Positions 60,910 to 64,000 of a stretch of 64,000 bases of DNA are shown here, piece by piece (the first letter of the stretch is position 1; each line of letters starts with the position of its first letter). The stretch spans positions 135,699 to 199,698 of the forward strand of contig CAJUJG010000002.1 of NCBI GenBank assembly GCA_910586715.1. Reading direction: 5' to 3'. Source of the DNA: an uncultured Lachnospiraceae bacterium (lineage in GTDB: Bacteria > Bacillota > Clostridia > Lachnospirales > Lachnospiraceae). The position numbers and the translations under genes are program-made. The notes under the pieces were generated by a model, which worked only from the letters and a program-made list of their open reading frames with translations, had not been told where the DNA came from and ran no database searches.

Positions 60910-61311
60910 CGAATTTTACAAGACTTTATCAAATGCGGCGTTATCGGATGGTGCATGGAAATTGTGTTTACCGCGCTAGGCTCCTTGCGCCGCAGGGAAC
61001 TGCAGCTTGTCGGACAGACTTCCCTTTATATGTTCCCCATTTATGGATGTGCCGCATTTTTTAAGCCGGTATTTTTAATTGTTAAGAACTTATCATTCCC
61101 GCTGCGCGCCCTCCTTTATGCTGCGTCCATCTTTGCAGCAGAATTCCTAAGCGGTACGTTTTTGGCAAAACACCGCGTTTGTCCATGGAATTATGACCGC
61201 CACCGCTGGCACGTAAACGGAGTAATACGTCTTGATTTTCTGCCTATTTGGGCATTGGCAGGACTTTTGTTTGAGCATGTGCTCACATCACCTCACGGCA
61301 AAAAATACTGA
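60877..61311 (+). CDS. Putative ABC-type transporter membrane protein (CmpB-like)
   Basis: A 144-aa membrane protein with about four helices. The start ATG 60877 lacks a good ribosome site and lies in a hairpin loop; ATG 60952 (MEIVFTAL) is an alternative. CGVIGWCMEIVFTALGSLRR, FPIYGCAAFFKPVFLIVKNL, AAEFLSGTFLAKHRVCPWNY and LDFLPIWALAGLLFEHV match the 'putative ABC-transporter type IV' CmpB-like family, which are short membrane proteins of unknown substrate. It converges with the carboxypeptidase gene, with an overlap at the 3' ends. Confidence 0.7.
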   Translation: MKKFVYPLPFFRILQDFIKCGVIGWCMEIVFTALGSLRRRELQLVGQTSLYMFPIYGCAAFFKPVFLIVKNLSFPLRALLYAASIFAAEFLSGTFLAKHRVCPWNYDRHRWHVNGVIRLDFLPIWALAGLLFEHVLTSPHGKKY

Positions 61312-62582
61312 TAAAAGCTTACATGGTCCTTGATACAAGTCCCGGAACTTTGTGAATGCGCGCTCACGCAGATATACAGCCGTCCATCGTTTCCCACACT
61401 CAAACTTGCCGCACAGCTTCCTGACTGGTCCACATATCCGGTCTTTGCACAAAGCACTTCCCCATGCGTATCCCTGTCCTCAATCCGCCTAAGAAACAAA
61501 TTTGAAAGCGTAAGCCCTTCAGGATGTTCCGGCGTAGGCGTAGTCGTATAAATACGCCTTGAGAGCACTTCACGGCAAAACGGATTGTCATACGCCGCTT
61601 TCAAAATGACAGCTATATCATAGACCGTGCTGTAATGATTTTCTTCATGAATGCCCACACAATTTGTAAAGTGCGACGTCTCGGAAAGTCCAAGCTCCGC
61701 AAGTTTTTCATTCATCAGCTTTACAAATTCCTCCTGTGAACCTGCGGCATATTTTGCAAGCCCCACCGCAGCATCGGCACCGGATGGAAGAATTGTCCCA
61801 TAGAACAAATCATTCACCGTAACGCGCTCGCCGATTTCAAATCCGGCGTTACTGCAATGGTTCACAAAGCTGTAATCCGTAATATCCGTCGTAATCTCAA
61901 ACGCAGCATCGGCATCCGTAATGTGCTCCGCCGCCACCAAAATCGTTAAAATCTTTGTCATGGACGCAGGACTGATACGCATCTTCGCATCTTTTTGTGC
62001 AAGAATACGTCCGCTTTCAACATCAATAAAAACAACATTTTCACTCACACAATCCCCCACGGAGCCGATTGTATTGTCATCCGCCTGCGCAAAAAGTACA
62101 GGCTCTTTACTTTTTCCGCCAAGCGTGCGTGTCACATGCGTCTCAATAAATGACTTCTGCATCTCGCGCATTCCAAGAAATGATACCGTAATATCAGCGC
62201 CTGCAAGGTTGAAATCCGCCCGCATTTGCGGCTTTTCCCCTTTCATACTGCTCTTACCGGCTGTCATATCTTTTTTCTGCGTTTCTGCTTCCATTGTTCT
62301 TTCCGCAGCAGCTGTCTGATGTCTTCCTACCAGTGCTTTTACACCTATCCCGGCAAACACAGCAAACAGTACCGCCACAAACATCACAGGAATGGCGATT
62401 TTTCGCATCAGAAGCTGTTTCTCCTTCTGACGCTTCATTTCATGAATCCGTTCCCTTCGCCTTCGCGCCCGCTCTTCATCCTGCGCTGTATAGCCGTACT
62501 GTGCTTCCTCTAATTCGTCAAGCGCCCGCAGCGCAGCTGCCCTGTTGTCCCATTCATAATTATTCGCCGTCGATACCGTCAT
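61293..62582 (-). CDS. D-alanyl-D-alanine carboxypeptidase (serine type, membrane-bound)
   Basis: Start set at ATG 62582 (MTVSTANN), with GGAG about nine bases upstream. The 429-aa protein has a cytoplasmic charged head (RRRRERIHEMKRQKEKQLLM), a transmembrane helix at about 66-88 (IAIPVMFVAVLFAVFAGIGV), and an S11-type peptidase domain with SMTK (nucleophile Ser and Lys), SGAD in the SxN position, and KTG in CAKTGYVDQSG. It trims terminal D-Ala from peptidoglycan. The SxN site is altered (Ala for Asn), which may reduce activity. Its stop overlaps the CmpB-like gene's 3' end. Confidence 0.85.
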   Translation of the reverse strand: MTVSTANNYEWDNRAAALRALDELEEAQYGYTAQDEERARRRRERIHEMKRQKEKQLLMRKIAIPVMFVAVLFAVFAGIGVKALVGRHQTAAAERTMEAETQKKDMTAGKSSMKGEKPQMRADFNLAGADITVSFLGMREMQKSFIETHVTRTLGGKSKEPVLFAQADDNTIGSVGDCVSENVVFIDVESGRILAQKDAKMRISPASMTKILTILVAAEHITDADAAFEITTDITDYSFVNHCSNAGFEIGERVTVNDLFYGTILPSGADAAVGLAKYAAGSQEEFVKLMNEKLAELGLSETSHFTNCVGIHEENHYSTVYDIAVILKAAYDNPFCREVLSRRIYTTTPTPEHPEGLTLSNLFLRRIEDRDTHGEVLCAKTGYVDQSGSCAASLSVGNDGRLYICVSAHSQSSGTCIKDHVSFYQYFLP

Positions 62583-62931
62583 TTCCGTCTGCTCCAATAT
62601 CGAGTGTGTTCATTGTGCGGCGCTTTCTTCGTGCAGTCTCCGACTGCTCTAATATAAATTCCTTAATATTCTTCGCATTTTTAATATGTTCCAAAATAAT
62701 CTGCGGACTTGTGGTATCGCCTGTATAGCACACAATCGTCCCAAGCCCGAATACCCGTTCAAAAAGGGAAGTTTTTAATGTTACGTCCTGCACTTTATAC
62801 ATATAGCAGTCATTCTCTTCTTTATTTAAAAAGCCCGTATTTACGGTGATAACCTCCTCCCGAATGGTATATACCGTAAACGTAAACGGCAGCCCGAAAA
62901 ATACCCAGCGCTTTCTCTCCTGAAACTCCAT
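62560..62931 (-). CDS. PH-domain-like membrane-associated protein, 123 aa
   Basis: MEFQERKRWVFFGLPFTFTV, then KVQDVTLKTSLFERVFGLGT and VCYTGDTTSPQIILEHIKNA, resemble bacterial pleckstrin-homology (bPH_2/YdbS-like) domains, which sit at membranes. A basic tail (SETARRKRRT) follows. It overlaps the carboxypeptidase start by 23 bases, so they are coupled. Function unknown. Confidence 0.65.
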   Translation of the reverse strand: MEFQERKRWVFFGLPFTFTVYTIREEVITVNTGFLNKEENDCYMYKVQDVTLKTSLFERVFGLGTIVCYTGDTTSPQIILEHIKNAKNIKEFILEQSETARRKRRTMNTLDIGADGNDGIDGE

Positions 62932-63317
62932 ATTTTTGTTCCTCCTTCTAAATCCATACCCGTTATATCGTTACATTTTGTACACGATATTTACATAATA
63001 TCATATAATTTGCCAATATTGTATAAAAAATAAAAATTTTATTCAATAATTTTTTCACGAAAATAACTCTTGAATCCAATATATCAATCTGCTATGATAA
63101 CAAAGTATGAGAAGAAAATCTAAGCTCTGCGCACTTGCTGCGTGGAGCGTACATGCGCCATGCTGCTTGCTGCATGTGTGCATCGTATTACTTGCACCGT
63201 ACTTTTCATGGGTACTTGTGTCAAAAATGACATGGAGGTGCAAGTATGTAAATTGATTTATTTTGCAAATATTGTGATTTTGCGCAAATTGCAACTCTGA
63301 CAAGAATGGAGGATTCT
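62932..63317 (+). promoter_or_regulatory. Structured leader region upstream of pyrB
   Basis: This 386-base gap is mostly AT-rich up to about 63,060. From 63,100 to 63,250 it becomes rich in inverted repeats: TACTTGCACC (63,190 area) pairs with GGTGCAAGTA, enclosing TGTCA-AAAA-TGACA and a GTAC/GTAC stem, and the 63,150s hold CATGC/GCATG. That is a multi-stem junction shape. ACTTGC recurs several times. PyrB leaders are often controlled by pyrimidine attenuation; this does not look like a PyrR site. No terminator T-run is obvious. Possibly a new riboswitch or leader RNA. Confidence 0.5.
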
Positions 63318-64000
63318 ATGAGACATTTAATGAGACCATTGGATTTCTCGCTGGAGGAACTCGATCAGCTCTTCGAGCTTGCCGAGGACATTGAGAAAAA
63401 TCCCGAAAAATATGCACACAGCTGTGATGGAAAAAAGCTTGCGACATGTTTTTATGAGCCAAGTACCCGCACCCGTTTAAGCTTTGAAACCGCAATGTTA
63501 AATCTTGGAGGAAGCGTCATCGGCTTTTCAGACGCCGGAAGTTCTTCTGCCGCAAAAGGCGAAAGCGTTTCGGATACCATCCGCGTGATTTCATGCTTTG
63601 CAGACATCTGCGCGATGCGTCATCCAAAAGAAGGCGCTCCGATGGTAGCAGCGACACATTCCACAATTCCGGTAATCAACGCGGGCGACGGCGGACACCA
63701 GCACCCCACGCAAACGCTTACCGACCTTCTGACCATCCGCGCCATAAAAGGCAGACTGGATCATTTCACGATTGGTCTTTGCGGCGATTTAAAATTCGGC
63801 CGTACCGTCCACTCTCTGATTAACGCACTTGTCCGCTATAACGATATTCATTTCGTTTTTATCTCACCTGAGGAGCTTACGATTCCTGATTATATTATAG
63901 AAATGCTGCGGGAAAAAAATATCCCCTTTCGAGAAGTGCGCAAACTTGAAGACGTTATGCCAAAGCTTGACATTTTATATATGACACGCGTTCAGAAGGA
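63318..64000 (+). CDS. pyrB: Aspartate carbamoyltransferase, catalytic subunit (partial)
   Basis: ATG 63318 follows AATGGAGG. The visible 227 residues begin MRHLMRPLDFSLEELDQLFE and include the carbamoyl-phosphate site YEPSTRTRLSFETAMLNLGG, SAAKGESVSDTIRVI, and the domain hinge HPTQTLTDLLTI (HPTQ), all hallmarks of PyrB. It runs off the right edge. It catalyses carbamoyl phosphate plus aspartate in pyrimidine synthesis. Preceded by a structured leader. Confidence 0.95.
   Translation, partial: MRHLMRPLDFSLEELDQLFELAEDIEKNPEKYAHSCDGKKLATCFYEPSTRTRLSFETAMLNLGGSVIGFSDAGSSSAAKGESVSDTIRVISCFADICAMRHPKEGAPMVAATHSTIPVINAGDGGHQHPTQTLTDLLTIRAIKGRLDHFTIGLCGDLKFGRTVHSLINALVRYNDIHFVFISPEELTIPDYIIEMLREKNIPFREVRKLEDVMPKLDILYMTRVQK

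Noticed and set aside
63107..63255. Short peptide frame starting MRRKSKLCALAAWS in the pyrB leader
   Set aside because: No ribosome site, and its codons coincide with the inverted repeats; RNA structure explains the sequence better than a leader peptide.

Overview
The window looks like a chromosome segment of a gut-type Lachnospiraceae (Clostridia). It has moderate-to-low GC, strong GGAGG-type ribosome binding sites, a Leu T-box, and BspA-like and class B sortase surface genes. It also carries families common in that group, such as DUF4869, DUF5713 and DUF5050. The genus cannot be named from sequence alone. Almost every gene lies on the minus strand, so the region reads from high to low coordinates.

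Positions 1 to about 38,020 look like the edge of a large integrated mobile element that continues past the left end. This part holds many short, closely spaced, mostly unknown genes. Recognisable ones are a RadC-type MPN protein, a ComFB-like protein, a DpnD/PcfM-like protein, a PIN-domain protein, a PAPS-reductase-like protein, an Rpn-type nuclease, a sigma-region-4 protein, and a PspA operon with a Gly/Ser-rich membrane protein. Several genes are broken: thyX, a 106-codon ORF with two internal stops, a frameshifted ATPase gene, and two small remnants. Its most striking part (1.3-24.4 kb) is a surface island: a 2685-aa secreted protein, a 1411-aa BspA-like leucine-rich-repeat protein, a 1264-aa repeat protein with an unusual sorting signal, a class B sortase, and a secreted NlpC/P60-like protein. 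No integrase, relaxase or conjugation gene lies inside the window. The right edge is inferred from five helically phased TACACCA repeats at 37,961-38,011, next to the 3' end of metA.

From 38.1 kb rightward the content is housekeeping: metA, ligA, an RsuA/RluF-type pseudouridine synthase, an SH3 protein, tRNA-Arg(CCG) and a DNA alkylation repair (AlkD-like) gene. Next is leuA fused at its C-terminus to an AraC-type DNA-binding domain; it lies behind a Leu T-box and a DUF5713 gene. After that come a SUFU-domain protein, a divergent ThyX-like protein, a DUF3783 protein, bactofilin with a degenerate LytM protein, maf, ppk1 and a ppx/gppA gene (polyphosphate pair), and pheA. These are followed by a 69-bp tandem hairpin repeat, a DUF5050 protein, a CmpB-like membrane protein, a D-Ala-D-Ala carboxypeptidase, and the start of pyrB behind a structured leader.

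The best candidates for new biology are: (1) the DUF4869 gene paired with a P-loop ATPase that has a TOPRIM-like second half; (2) the sortase B/giant-protein surface island; (3) the T-box-controlled LeuA-AraC fusion; (4) the structured RNA leader before pyrB. Functions given for these are inference from motifs and context.
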